In this document: piece by piece, positions 31,334-41,764 of the stretch
Layout: each line of letters opens with the position of its first letter
Position numbering within the stretch: the first letter of the stretch is position 1
From: Corydoras sp. C115
Lineage: Eukaryota; Chordata; Actinopteri; Siluriformes; Callichthyidae
DNA: 64,000 nt
Assembly: GCA_019802505.1 (NCBI GenBank)
Contig: JAFMOC010000377.1
Span: 98,501 to 162,500, forward strand
Direction of reading: 5' to 3'
Notes under the pieces: generated by a model
The model's database searches: none
What the model was told of the DNA's origin: nothing
What the model saw: only the letters and a program-made list of their open reading frames with translations
Translations under genes and position numbers: made by a program

Positions 31334-31626
31334 TGGTTCCCGATGCCCCTCCAGGGGAGAACGATTCAGACGCTGGGCAGATACACCCAGGACAGAGTGC
31401 CAATCTTTCACTGGGCACACTCACTCACACACACACACACACTACATGGGGCGATTTGGAGCATTCACTTCACCTTGGATCCATGTTTTTGGACTGTGGG
31501 AGTAAATCGGAGAACCTGGAGGAAACCCACGCGGACACAGGAGAGAACATGAAAACTTCACCCAGATTGGGATTCGAACCTGGAATCCCTAGCGCTGAGA
31601 GGAGAACATGCTACCGGTACCGCCCC
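31334..31626 (-). mobile_element. SINE, tail missing
   Basis: TTGGTTCCCGATGCCC to a head that lacks the box A region (ATGCTACCGGTACCGCCCC). Confidence 0.88.
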
Positions 31627-31660
31627 CTTAAACTACAATTCATATTGTATGTTTAATAAT

Positions 31661-32013
31661 AGTGGCTTAGTGGTTAGCACATTCGCCTCTCAGCGCTAGG
31701 GATTCCCGGTTCGAATCCCCATCTGGGTGGAGTTTCCATGTTCTCCCCGTGTCCGCGTGGGTTTCCTCCGGGTTTTCCGGTTTAACTTCCACAGTCCAAA
31801 AACATGGATCAGGTCAATTGAGTTCTCCAAATTACCCCATATAGAGTGTGTGTGTGTGTGTGTGTGAGTGAGTGAGTGTGTGCCCAGCGATGGATTGGCG
31901 CCCTGTCCTGGGTCTATCTGCCCAGTGCCCAAAACGTTCTCCCCTGGATGGGCATGGGGAACCCCACCGCGACCCTACTAGAGGATAATTGGGAGATAAT
32001 GAATGAATGAATG
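31661..32013 (+). mobile_element. SINE, near full length, young subfamily
   Basis: Head AGTGGCTTAGTGGTTAGCAC, box B intact, TTCGCC and CCCCATCTGGG markers, tail (GAAT)n. Confidence 0.92.
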
Positions 32014-32059
32014 TTTATAATAAAGCAATAAGGTATGAGAGGGTGTGGCATTATTGTGT

Positions 32060-32330
32060 ACAAATTAGGGCTGTATTCAACTAAAGATTTTCATAGTCGA
32101 ATCTGATTCGTCAGATTTTCCCTATAGTCGACTGATAGTCGAATCAATTTTACTTTAATAAAACACATACAAACACACTATAATAAAAAATAAGGTTTGA
32201 TTCATAAATGTGTTTATTAAAAGCAAAAGCGGTGCCATCTAAATGCTGCCATCTAGTGGGAAAATTACAGAACACGGTTAATAAAGGACATCAGAAAAAT
32301 AATGTAATGTATGTCACACACTGATACGAA
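32060..32330 (+). repeat. hAT-like MITE remnant with TAGTCGA motifs
   Basis: GATTTTCATAGTCGAATCTG, TTTTCCCTATAGTCGACTGA and CATCTAGTGG recur, in inverse, at the right end of 55195-55770. It starts TTAGGGCTG. Internal AT-rich sequence is shared with 12240-12290. Confidence 0.6.
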
Positions 32331-32439
32331 TGTGAAGCGCTCAGAGGTGTGTGTTATTGTCATTAATGTCACGGCTGCACAAACGGCTTAGCCAATCAGA
32401 TTTAAGGACCGATTTAGGTACTGATTTTCAGTGGTCTTT

Positions 32440-32600
32440 AAGTGCCGCTACAGACACGAAACCGATTGCCCTTTTCATTCGCTTTTGCCCACACTTCCTC
32501 CTCACGCAAACCACATCCTATTACCCACGCCCATTTGTTTACCTCCTTCACTGTATCGCTTTGATATACTTACTGTACAGTGCGCAGAGTGCTGTACCTC
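32440..32600 (-). repeat. Fragment of composite repeat C
   Basis: The reverse complement has GGGCGTGGGTAATAGG and GAGGAGGAAG in the order found at the start of 41765-43172. Confidence 0.6.
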
Positions 32601-33000
32601 CAGTATGGAACTGGGTTCTTATGGAAGATGCAGAACCTGCGAGTCCTGTGAGGTCTATCTGACCTCGTCTTGGCCCTCTTCCTCCCCCGTATCCTTCACT
32701 CGCTCTCCTCCCTCACCCATCTTCCACCCACTGCCATCTGCTCTTCGCCTTAATTACGAGACAGCAAAGTCCACCTGCACCAGCCGCGCTCAAATTACAG
32801 TAATTACCACGAGCTGTACTATTGTGACTGCACGCACATGGCAGGTCAGCAGCGCCACCTGACTGGCACCGCGCCAAGAAAACACCATCTTTTAGCTTTT
32901 AATAAAGAAGCGATTTTGCCGTCATTTCTTGCACACAGAGGAAAAAGTCCTCCACTTCTAAAACATCCAAGCCCACACACACACACACACTCTCAGGCGC
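32601..33000. other. Low-copy stretch, possible conserved element
   Basis: 32745-32860 is non-repetitive and carries TTAATTACG, CAAATTACAGTAATTACC and CACATGGCAGGTCAGC. Open on plus but with no domain I know. Confidence 0.4.
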
Positions 33001-33002
33001 AA

Positions 33003-33370
33003 TCCATCCATCCATCCATCCATCCATTATCTTCCGCTTTATCCTCTACTAGGGTTGCGGGGGGGGGGGGGGGGGGGGGGGGTTCCCCATGTCCATCCAG
33101 GGGAGAACGTTTCGGGCACTGGGCAGATACACCCAGGACAGGACGCCAATCTATCACTGAACTCACACTCTCACAAACACACTCTATATGGGGCAATTTG
33201 GAGAATTCAATTAATCTTGAACCATGTTTTTGGACTGTGGGAGGAAACCAGAGAACCCGGAGGAAACCCACGCAGACACGGAGAAAACATGGAAACTCCA
33301 CCCAGATTGGCATTTGAACCAGCAATCCGTAGTTCTGAGAGGAGAACATGCTAACCACTAATCCACCGCC
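33003..33370 (-). mobile_element. SINE, full length with G24 run
   Basis: (ATCC)n tail, G run at 33059-33082, complete body, box B decayed (CATTTGAACC). Confidence 0.92.
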
Positions 33371-33384
33371 ATTTAATTTACCAT

Positions 33385-33722
33385 TAATTTATTCATTCAT
33401 CTATTATCTTCCGTTTAATCCCCTGCTAGGGTTGCAGGGGGGGGGGGTTCCTCATGCTCATCCAGAGGAAAATGTTTCAGGCGCTGGGCAGATACACCCA
33501 GGACAGGGTGCCAATCTATTATTGGACACACACTCACACAAACACACTCTAAATGGGGCAATTTGGAGAATTCAATTGCCCTTGATCCATGTTTTTGGAC
33601 TGTGGTAAGAAACCGGAGAACCCGGAGGAAACACAAACGGACACAGGGGAACATATAAACTCCACCCACATTGGGATTCAAACATAGATCCCCAGCGCTG
33701 AGAGGAGAACATGCTACCCATT
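33385..33722 (-). mobile_element. SINE, near full length
   Basis: Immediately follows the previous copy in the same orientation. Box B GATTCAAACA mutated; head lost after ATGCTACCCATTAA. Confidence 0.88.
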
Positions 33723-33724
33723 AA

Positions 33725-34335
33725 CAGGCAATAACAATAACAATTAAAAATATCACACACCTTTGAGCGCTTCACATTCGTATCAATGCGTGATATACAA
33801 TACACTATTTTCCCAATGTTTTTTTCTAAACTGCATTCAGTAATTTAAAAGTTTTTGATAACAAAAGTTTACTGGGAAACCTGTTACTCAGCAATCAGCT
33901 ACATTGCATCGCGGAAGGCCAGTTTATTAACGATTTTGCTTTGAATAAACGAATTGGTCAGCGTGTTAACCACTAAGCCACCACACCGCTGACAAATAAA
34001 GAAAAAACACTTGAATACCGTAATAAATGTCTTTGAAGGAAGCGTTGAGATTGAGCTGCGTTAAAATTAGTTTGGAGGTTTCGGCGTGTGGTACGGCTCT
34101 CGAGTCGCTCAAGGCCGCAGTGTGGTTTCACCTCCAGCCTTCCATTTAAAGTGCTTCAATAATTCACGACATCTTTACCAGAGATGAAAACGCTCTGCAT
34201 TATGAGCCCATTTAAAAAAAGTGCATCGATTCTGAGGCCGGCGGAGCGGGAATAATGGCGTGTGGAAGAATAAAGTGTGGTTCCTGAGGTTTCTCATGGT
34301 CCAACATCACTTATTTATATTTCACAACTCGGGTG
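33725..34335. other. Mostly unique stretch, no gene assigned
   Basis: A SINE head scrap (GTGTTAACCACTAAGCCACC) lies at about 33963. 34000-34260 is low-copy with balanced composition. No exon recognised. Confidence 0.45.
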
Positions 34336-34770
34336 CCATCCATTCATCCATTATCTTACGCTTTATCCTGTACTTGGGGTGGGGGTGGGGGGTTCCCCAT
34401 GCCCATCCAGGGGACAATGTTTCGAGCTCTGGGCAGATACACCCAGGACAGGGTGCCAATCTATCACTGGACACACTCACTCACACATTACATTTGGTCA
34501 TTTAGCAGACGCTTTTATCCAAAGCGACTTACAGGCTGAGAACAGGGTTAATCACAACATCCCTGGAACAATAAGGGTTAAGGGTCTTTGCTCAAGGAGC
34601 CACATTGGTAACTTCAGTGGAGCTGGGATTTGAACCTCCAACCTTCAGATTGATAACCCAATGCACTAACCACTGAGCTACCACGCCCTCACGCATTCAA
34701 TTTACCTTGTAACCATGTTTTTGGACCGTGGGAGAAACCCGGAGGAAACCCACACAGACACGTACACTCA
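34336..34770 (-). mobile_element. SINE split by another repeat
   Basis: The tail half ends GACACACTCACTCACAC at about 34485; the head half resumes GCATTCAATTTACC at about 34694 and stops after CCCACACAGACACG. Confidence 0.85.
34486..34690 (+). repeat. Dispersed repeat nested in SINE, partner at 8625-8815
   Basis: ATTACATTTGGTCATTTAGC, CTTTTATCCAAAGCGACTTA, AAGGGTCTTTGCTCAAGG and ACCACTGAGCTACCACGCC. It is younger than the host SINE. Confidence 0.8.
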
Positions 34771-34920
34771 CTCACACAGACACACATACTTAGTATATAG
34801 GGGCAATATAGAGCAGCCAATTCTCCAAGAATCCATGTTTTTGGACTGTGGGAGGAATCCAGAGATAACCCATGTTGGCACGTGGAAAACATAAAAACGC
34901 TAACATGCTAACCACCGCGC
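34763..34920 (-). mobile_element. SINE, diverged, tail missing
   Basis: ACACTCACTCACACAGACAC to CTAACATGCTAACCACCG. Box B region deleted. Confidence 0.78.
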
Positions 34921-35237
34921 AAGTGTTTCTGTTAGACATAAATCTTTATCATCCTTACAATTTAAAGCACTATAGATCCAAGAACAAAAGAGTCCCCTCA
35001 GCCGGCTGCTCCTCAGACTCTCTGACCCTCAAACTGGTTCCACCTCACAGCACGGCACCGTCCAGCAGCACCATCTACACACCGAACAGTAAGAATAGGC
35101 ATCTAGATCACAGGGAGAACCAAATCCAGACTCACAGACGACTAGAACACTAGGAGTATAAACTAGAACCGTATCTCACGAGCGTCAGAGATCCACAACA
35201 GAGATGCATCCTGACCAAGTACCATCTGTAGAGACAG
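34921..35237. other. Unassigned stretch
   Basis: Low-copy, CCAGCAGCACCATC-containing sequence without a recognisable exon or element end. Confidence 0.4.
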
Positions 35238-35560
35238 GGCGGCACTGTGTCTTAGTGGTTAGCATGTTCTCCTCTCAGTGCTGAGGATCCAGGTTCGAAT
35301 CCCAATCTGGGTGAAGGTTTCATGTTCTCCCCGTGTCCGTGTGGGTTTCCTCCATGTTCTCCAGTTTACTCCCGCAGTTCAAAAACATGGATTCAAGGTA
35401 AATTGACTGTCCTGAATTGCCCCATATAGAGTGTGTATGTGTGTGTGTGATCAAGGATGGATTGGTGTCCTGTCCTGAGTACATCTGCCCAGCGCCTGAA
35501 ACGTTCTCCCCTGGATGGGCATGGGGAACCCACCCTCCCCTGTGACCTTAGCAGGATTAA
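35238..35560 (+). mobile_element. SINE, near full length
   Basis: Head GGGCGGCACTGTGTCTTAGTGG, box B GGTTCGAATCC intact, 3' end degraded. Confidence 0.9.
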
Positions 35561-35741
35561 TAATGAAGGAATAAATAAATTAATGTTTCTCATCTTTATT
35601 CATTATTGTTGCTTCGGCAATATTGTTTTGCATAAAGTCACGATTTCAGAAGCTACTTCTGAAATCATAAATAACATAAATAAACCAAAAAATACAGACT
35701 GTACATAAATCATAACTGCTTCACCTCACCAGGTTCTTTAT

Positions 35742-35778
35742 TTATTTTTTCATTATTATTACTATTATTATTCTTTTT

Positions 35779-35825
<47 letters not shown>

Positions 35826-35871
35826 AATAATTCATTATTATTCTTATTTTCATTATTATTATTTTCATTAC

Positions 35872-35910
<39 letters not shown>
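35742..35910. repeat. (ATT)n imperfect microsatellite
   Basis: ATT repeats with interspersed CATT and TTCTT units. Confidence 0.95.
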
Positions 35911-36861
35911 CATCACCCGTGTATTAGCTTCATCTGTTTGTGTGTCTGGTAAAAAGTTTGCAAATGCTATTTCACCCACGTCCCGTTATCCGTTTAAGCT
36001 GAAGCTTTGCACAACTGGTCATCGTCGATGACAACACATGAATGAATTAAAAAATTTGCAATTAATTAACTATAGTGGTAATTAATTTTTTTGTTTTCTA
36101 TGGATAAATTGCCCATTTTCTACAAACTTTTTACTTCGTAAGCAGAATTAATTACTTTTGATGATAATACAATACAATACACCAATAAAAATAAATCAAA
36201 AAATTAAAATGACAAAAAAGTTTGTTCTTAATCATTATTGAATAGAATGAGAAATGGGATAGTCGTTTAACACGATATAGAATTTTTTTGCTTGTTTTAT
36301 TATAAAGAAGAAGAAACAGATGATTTATTAGCTTTACACCTGATGTTCTAACTTATTTACGACAAACTACAGAACGCTTAAGGTCCCGAGTACCACCAGG
36401 ATGAACCAGCATCTACATCATGGTCTTTAATGTTGCATTTTATTTTATTTATTCTTTTATATTCAGATCAATGTGAACGCTCTGGCCCTCAGATGCCTGG
36501 ATCACTGATTTGGAGTCAGATCTTTATGTCCGCTGTTGTTTTCCTGCGATATTAACGACTTCAGAGATGCCCTTGAGGTTCATTTCATCACTTTTAATAA
36601 ACTTATAATTAAAGGTGATTATTAAGAATTCCCCTCATAATCATATATTATAATCATATATATAATCATATATATAATCATATATCATATATTTTATCAT
36701 ATATCAGCATTTTGTCTAAAAAATAAGTAAAAATGTAAGGTGTACAGTCCCATTCGCCTAACAATAAAGGCATCATGATTAAATAGGCATGAAAAATATG
36801 ATATGATATAAAAAATAAAGGTATATATTTTAATGATTTTTTAAAATTTGATTAATTTGTG
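35911..36861. other. AT-rich stretch, nothing recognised
   Basis: Low-complexity AT sequence with a (TATAATCA)-like cluster near 36640-36710. No exon or named element. Confidence 0.5.
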
Positions 36862-36990
36862 TCCTTATGCCCTGGGATTGCCTCGGTGTGCCTCCCGAGG
36901 AGCCAGATGAGGAGGCTGGGGATAGAGACATCTGGACTTCTCGGCTTAGGTTGCGACCCGGACCCGGATAAGTGGGAGATAATAGATGGA
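36862..36990 (+). mobile_element. LINE 3' end fragment (L2/CR1-like)
   Basis: TGCCTCCCGAGGAGCCAGA, GACATCTGGACTTCTC, CGACCCGGACCCGGATAAG and GGGAGATAATAGATGG resemble the 3' terminus shared by many fish L2-type LINEs: end of ORF2, then GGATAAGCGG and a GATGG tail. Only about 130 bp remain. Confidence 0.5.
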
Positions 36991-37149
36991 CGTTTGGATT
37001 TTATTATTTTTTAAAACAGATTATTATATTTATCCCTGTCTCTTAATACATGATTTATTTTGTAAATTTTAAAAGTAATAGACCAAACATACATAATCCC
37101 ACCCCACAGAATACATGGTGGTGCTTCATGTGATTTACCACCTACTTGG

Positions 37150-37435
37150 TAGTGGTTTAGTGGTTAGCATGTTCTCCTCTCAGCACTGGGATGTTCATGT
37201 TCTCCCCGTGTTCACCTGGGTTACCTCCGGGTTCTCCAGTTTTCTTGGAAAGGTAAGATGAATGCTCCAAATTGCGTGTTTGTGTGTGTGTCTGTGTGAA
37301 TGACTGCGCCCAGTGATAGATTGGCATCCTGTCCTGGGTGTATCTGCCCAGCGCCCAAAACGTTCTCCCCTGGATGGGTGTGGGGGGGTTCTGTAGTAGA
37401 GGATTAAGCGGAAGATAATGGATGTATGAATGGAC
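37150..37435 (+). mobile_element. SINE, internally deleted
   Basis: AGTGGTTTAGTGGTTAGCATG head; the box B region is deleted (GCACTGGGATGTTCATG). Tail GATAATGGATG. Confidence 0.85.
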
Positions 37436-37436
37436 T

Positions 37437-37720
37437 CCTAATCTGATTGTAGTCTCCATGTTCTCCCCGTGTCCACCTGGGTTTTCTCCAGGTTCTGTGT
37501 CCTCCCACAGTCCAAAAACCTGGATTCAAGGTAAACGGAATGCTCCAAATTGCCCCATATACAGTGTGTTTGTTTGTGTGAGTGAGTGTGTGCAGCAATA
37601 GATAGCGATAGGCGCCCTGTCCTGGGTGTATCTACCCAGCACCTGAAACGTTCTCCCCTGGATGGGTTCCCCGCGACCCGAGTAGAGGATTAAGTGGAAG
37701 ATAATGGATGGATGGATGGA
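37437..37720 (+). mobile_element. SINE, head missing
   Basis: TCCTAATCTGATTGTAGTCTCC to tail GATAATGGATGGATGG, directly after the previous copy. Confidence 0.85.
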
Positions 37721-38059
37721 TTCACCACTCAAAAAGCATAAATCGGACATTTATAATATAAAACACTTACTTGTGAAGGGGATACCAAAGCAGCCAGAGT
37801 TATTCCAGGACAGAGAGGATTTTTTGATATGGCTTAAGAATAGAATTAAACCATTTGAATGTGGAGCTCAGTCACAGATCACAGATCAGAAAATACTGAT
37901 GCTGATGATTATTTTAGGTCTTTTTCCACAGGTTGGCTTGAGGTACTTTAAAGGTGAAGTTAAATCAGAGAGAGAGAAAAAAATCACTGATGGAAGCCAC
38001 TCTTTGGTCGTCCCCTGATTCCCCGAAGTTAGTAGAAAAGAGTTGGGGTGAAATCAGAA

Positions 38060-38400
38060 GATGCTGAAGGTAGTGTCCGTCGTTTGGAGCGACGCTGGAG
38101 GAGAGAGGATGCTCATGTCACTGCCGCTCAGTCAGGTACCGACCACGTGCACTGGAGAACAGACAGAAGGCTCGGTTCGATGCTCCGGTGATCGGGGTGT
38201 CGCTCCGAATCCGTCCGATCAGGGACGCGGCGGCCGCGGGGTCTGGATGGAGGAGACGGCGGGGCAATTGAGTTTGCGCATCCTGCAGCTCTGCGTCGCG
38301 CTTTCTGCAGAAAACTGCGAAACTTGGCTTCGATGGGAGGTGCGGGGTGAAGCCTGCAGCTCTGACGCTGTGTCTGTGTGTGTGTGTGTGCAGTTTCAGT
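38060..38400. promoter_or_regulatory. CpG-rich patch, candidate promoter or first exon
   Basis: Between about 38080 and 38350 CpG dinucleotides are far denser than elsewhere, including GCGGCGGCCGCGGGG and CCGAATCCGTCCGATC. The surroundings are AT-rich and CpG-poor. A plus-strand ATG at 38061 opens a frame to a possible donor CAG/GTACCG at about 38135. On minus a short ORF starts ATGCGCAAAC. Neither matches a protein I know. It could be a distal promoter of the minus-strand ETO-family gene about 26 kb away, or of another gene. Confidence 0.4.
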
Positions 38401-38431
38401 CTGAGCTTAAGACACCATCTGGAGGGGAGGA

Positions 38432-38432
38432 T

Positions 38433-38479
<47 letters not shown>

Positions 38480-38480
38480 G
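38432..38480. repeat. (CT)17(CA)8 compound microsatellite
   Basis: CT run passing directly into CA run. AACCACAACAAAG and CCTTATCTC (RUNX- and GATA-like cores) follow at 38527-38549. Confidence 0.9.
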
Positions 38481-38617
38481 ACACACACCCTCACTCTCTC
38501 TCTCTGAGTAGCATTTACATCTGGCACAACCACAACAAAGCCCTTATCTCTGAACACAAACGTCTGAACCCTATTTATTACTGTATTCTTTTTATTTCAT
38601 AACAGCAAATTAGTTGC

Positions 38618-38694
38618 CTGTATTATTATATTATATTATATTATATTATATTATATTATATTATATTATATTATATTATATTATATTATATTAT
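38618..38694. repeat. (ATATT)n microsatellite
   Basis: Pentanucleotide run that resumes at 39041-39061 beyond the inserted SINE. Confidence 0.95.
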
Positions 38695-39043
38695 GGGCGG
38701 CACGGTGGCTTAGTGGTTAGCATGTTCTCCTCTCAGCGCTAGGGATTCCCGGTTCGAATCCCCATCTGGGTGGAGTTTCCATGTTCTCCCCGTGTCTGCG
38801 TGGGTTTCCTCCGGGTTCTCCGGTTTCCTCCCACAGTCCAAAAACATGGATCAAGTCAATTGAATTCTCCAAATTGCCCCATATAGAGTGTGTCTGTGTG
38901 AGTGAGTGTGTGCCCAGGGATGGATTGGCGCCCTGTCCTGGGTGTATCTGCCCAGCGCCCGAGACGTTCTCCCCTGGATGGGCATGGGGAACCCCACCGC
39001 GACCCTAATAGAGGATTAAGCGGGAGATAATGGATGAATGAAT
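38695..39043 (+). mobile_element. tRNA-derived SINE (DANA/Mermaid-like), reference young copy
   Basis: Best preserved copy. Seen: GGGCGGCACGG, RNA polymerase III box A TGGCTTAGTGG (38706-38716), box B GGTTCGAATCC (38751-38761), a body with GGAGTTTCCATGTTCTCC, GGTTTCCTCCCACAGTCC and AATTGCCCCATATAG, then GCGCCCTGTCCTGGG, a 3' AGGATTAAGCGG and a tetranucleotide ATGA tail. Known: zebrafish DANA/Mermaid and other V-SINEs share this plan and the CCTCCCACAGTCCAAA core. It transposes with LINE machinery and encodes nothing. Inserted in an (ATATT)n microsatellite, which it splits. Confidence 0.93.
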
Positions 39044-39116
39044 ATATTATATTATATTATATGCCCAGTGATTGATGTATCCCTAGGATAAAGCATAAGA
39101 TCATATAAATATAATA

Positions 39117-39455
39117 TATTCATTCATTATCTCCCGCTTTATCCTCTAGTAGGGTCGCGGTGGGGTTCCCCATGCCCATCCAGAGGAGAACGTTTCTGGG
39201 CAGATAGACCCAGGACAGGGCGCCAATCCATCGCTGGGCACACACTCACTCACACACACACACTCTATATGGGGCAATTTGAAGAATTCAATTGACTTCA
39301 TCCATGTTTTTGGACTGTGGGAGGAAACCGGAGAACCCGGAGGAAACCCACGCGGACACGGTGAGAACATGGAAACTCCACCCAGATGGGGATTCGAACC
39401 GGGAATCCCTAGCGCTGAGAGGCGAACGTGCTAACCACTAAGCCACCGTGCCGCC
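39117..39455 (-). mobile_element. SINE, full length, young subfamily
   Basis: Nearly the same sequence as 38695-39043 in the opposite orientation about 75 bp away, with an 8-bp loss (GGGCGC) before CTGGGCAG. Confidence 0.93.
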
Positions 39456-39479
39456 ATAAATATAATATAGTATAATATA

Positions 39480-39586
39480 TTCATTCATTCATTCATTATC
39501 TTCCGCTTTATCCTCTATTAGGGTCGCGGTGGGGTTCCCCATGCCCAAGTCTCGGGCGCTGGGCAGATAGACCCAGGACAGGGCGG
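39480..39586 (-). mobile_element. SINE 3' fragment, internally deleted
   Basis: Young-subfamily tail end. ATCCAGGGGAGAACG is missing between CCATGCCC and TCTCGGGCGC. Confidence 0.85.
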
Positions 39587-39609
39587 TAGTATAATATATA
39601 ATATATATA

Positions 39610-40048
<439 letters not shown>

Positions 40049-40096
40049 ACCCACATGATATAAAAGATAAGATAAAATAAAATAAGATAAGATGAA

Positions 40097-40281
40097 GGGT
40101 TGGCATGTTCTCCTCTCAGTGCTGGGGATCAAGGTTTGAATACTGATCTGGGTGGAGTTTCCATGTTCTCTCCGTGTCCGCATGGGTTCCCTTCGGGTAT
40201 ATAATTGCTCTAAATTGCCCCATATAGAGTGTGTTTGTGTGTGTGTCTCTGTGAGTGAGTTCACCCAGTGATAGACACATG
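40097..40281 (+). mobile_element. SINE, 3' truncated
   Basis: Head partial (GGTTGGCATGTTCTCC). It ends at CCCAGTGATAGAC, where an inverted copy begins. Confidence 0.82.
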
Positions 40282-40430
40282 CACAAACACACTCTATATG
40301 GGGCAATTTAGAGCATTCAGTTTATCTTAAATCCATGTGGGAGAAAACTGGAAAACCTGTAGGAAAACCCACACAGGGAGAACATGAAATCTCCAACCAG
40401 ATTGGGATTCGAACCTGTATTCCCAGCGCT
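40282..40430 (-). mobile_element. SINE, inverted partner
   Basis: CACAAACACACTCTATATGG to GTATTCCCAGCGCT. With the previous copy it forms a perfect 33-bp inverted repeat. Confidence 0.82.
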
Positions 40431-41074
40431 TCTCTCATCTTATTCTCTTTTTTCTTTTATATCTTATAACCCCCCCCCCCCCCCCCCCACCAGCGACCAT
40501 AATTTAGGAACTCCTTTTATTAATTAATTTATTTTAAATTATTCATTTCTTTTCTAATCTTGGTATCTCAGATACCACAGTGGGCAGAGCTCGTCCTAAC
40601 ACCGACACATGGCCACTCCCACACATTCACCTTGAAGGGCAATCTCTATCTTCTGATTTATGCAACTCAAACAGACATATGGGAAAACATGCAAATTTAC
40701 CCCAAACTGGGAACTGAAGGAATCAGCTTCCTGTGAGCTCCATCCTTAAAGATTGTTTGATGGTGTGTTGGTACAATAACGAACTTCATAATCATCTTGA
40801 AGGTTAAGGAGAAGGAACTCACGAATGTGGCTTAATGGATGTGAAACTTAAACTGCAGAACCTCAGTCTTGGTTTCTTGGGTTCTCTGTTCAGACACTTA
40901 CCCTGTAGTTCTCAACCCTTTAGTGACTGACTCCAGATTAAAGGCTTTAGCAATATAGCTCCACAACACTGAACTGATTATCAGAAATGTAATATATTCT
41001 AAAAACACATTCCTTTAATCTCATAATACAATACAATACAAATACAGATACAAAGAAGCAGCCAGAAAGCGCGC

Positions 41075-41119
<45 letters not shown>

Positions 41120-41225
41120 GCTCCAAGCAGCCACTTGGTGCTGCTGTTTTCTAACATCAAAATCACACTGTAGAACCAATATCTTCCACTGTAGATCCTA
41201 CTGTTTGTTTTATAATGGCATATGT
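40431..41225. other. Low-copy stretch with C19 run and (GT)n
   Basis: C run at 40470-40488, (GCGT/GT)n at 41077-41115. CTGTAGTTCTCAACCCTTTAG at about 40903 resembles a hAT end. No exon recognised. Confidence 0.5.
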
Positions 41226-41402
41226 ATATCTATCACTGGACACACACACTTACACAGACACACACACACAAACACACTCTATATGGGGCAATTTGGAGCA
41301 TTCAATTGACCTTGATCCATGTTTTTGGACTCTTGGAGGAAACCAAAGAACCTGGAAACAACCTCACCACCACTGAGAAGAGAACATGCTAACCACCATT
41401 AT
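41226..41402 (-). mobile_element. SINE, both ends missing
   Basis: ATCTATCACTGGACACAC to GAACATGCTAACCACC, with the box B segment deleted. Confidence 0.8.
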
Positions 41403-41548
41403 AACATGCCGTTATAATACTTATGATTAATAAAAAATAAAAAGTGTGTGTGTGTGAGTAGTTGATGGCTGCTGTGATACCAGACAACAACCCTTTGATC
41501 AGCCTGTCTGCAAAATTATTCTCAATTTGTAAAAGATTTTTATTTATA

Positions 41549-41733
41549 ACTTAGTGGTTAGCATGTTCTCCTCTCATGCCTGGGGATCCAGGTTCAAATC
41601 CCAATCTGGGTGGAGGTTCCATTTTCTCCCCATGTCCAGATGGGTTTCCTCCAGGTTTCCCACAGTCCAAAAACATAGATTCAAGGTGACCCGAATAGGT
41701 GATCTAAATTGCCCCTATATAGAGTGTGTGTCT
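41549..41733 (+). mobile_element. SINE, 3' truncated
   Basis: ACTTAGTGGTTAGCATG to CCCTATATAGAGTGTG. Box B GGTTCAAATCC. Confidence 0.82.
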
Positions 41734-41764
41734 ACTAATCAAACTTACTTTTTTAAGTGTTGCA

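Noticed and set aside
38695..38770. tRNA genes at SINE heads (box A and box B present)
   Set aside because: No complete cloverleaf or anticodon arm; the segment always continues into the SINE body, so these are tRNA-derived heads.
38781..39008. Recurring plus/minus ORFs containing FPPGSPVSSHSPKTWIKS and PHIECVC
   Set aside because: The same peptide appears at every young SINE copy on either strand. It is the translated SINE body, which is a pol III non-coding element.
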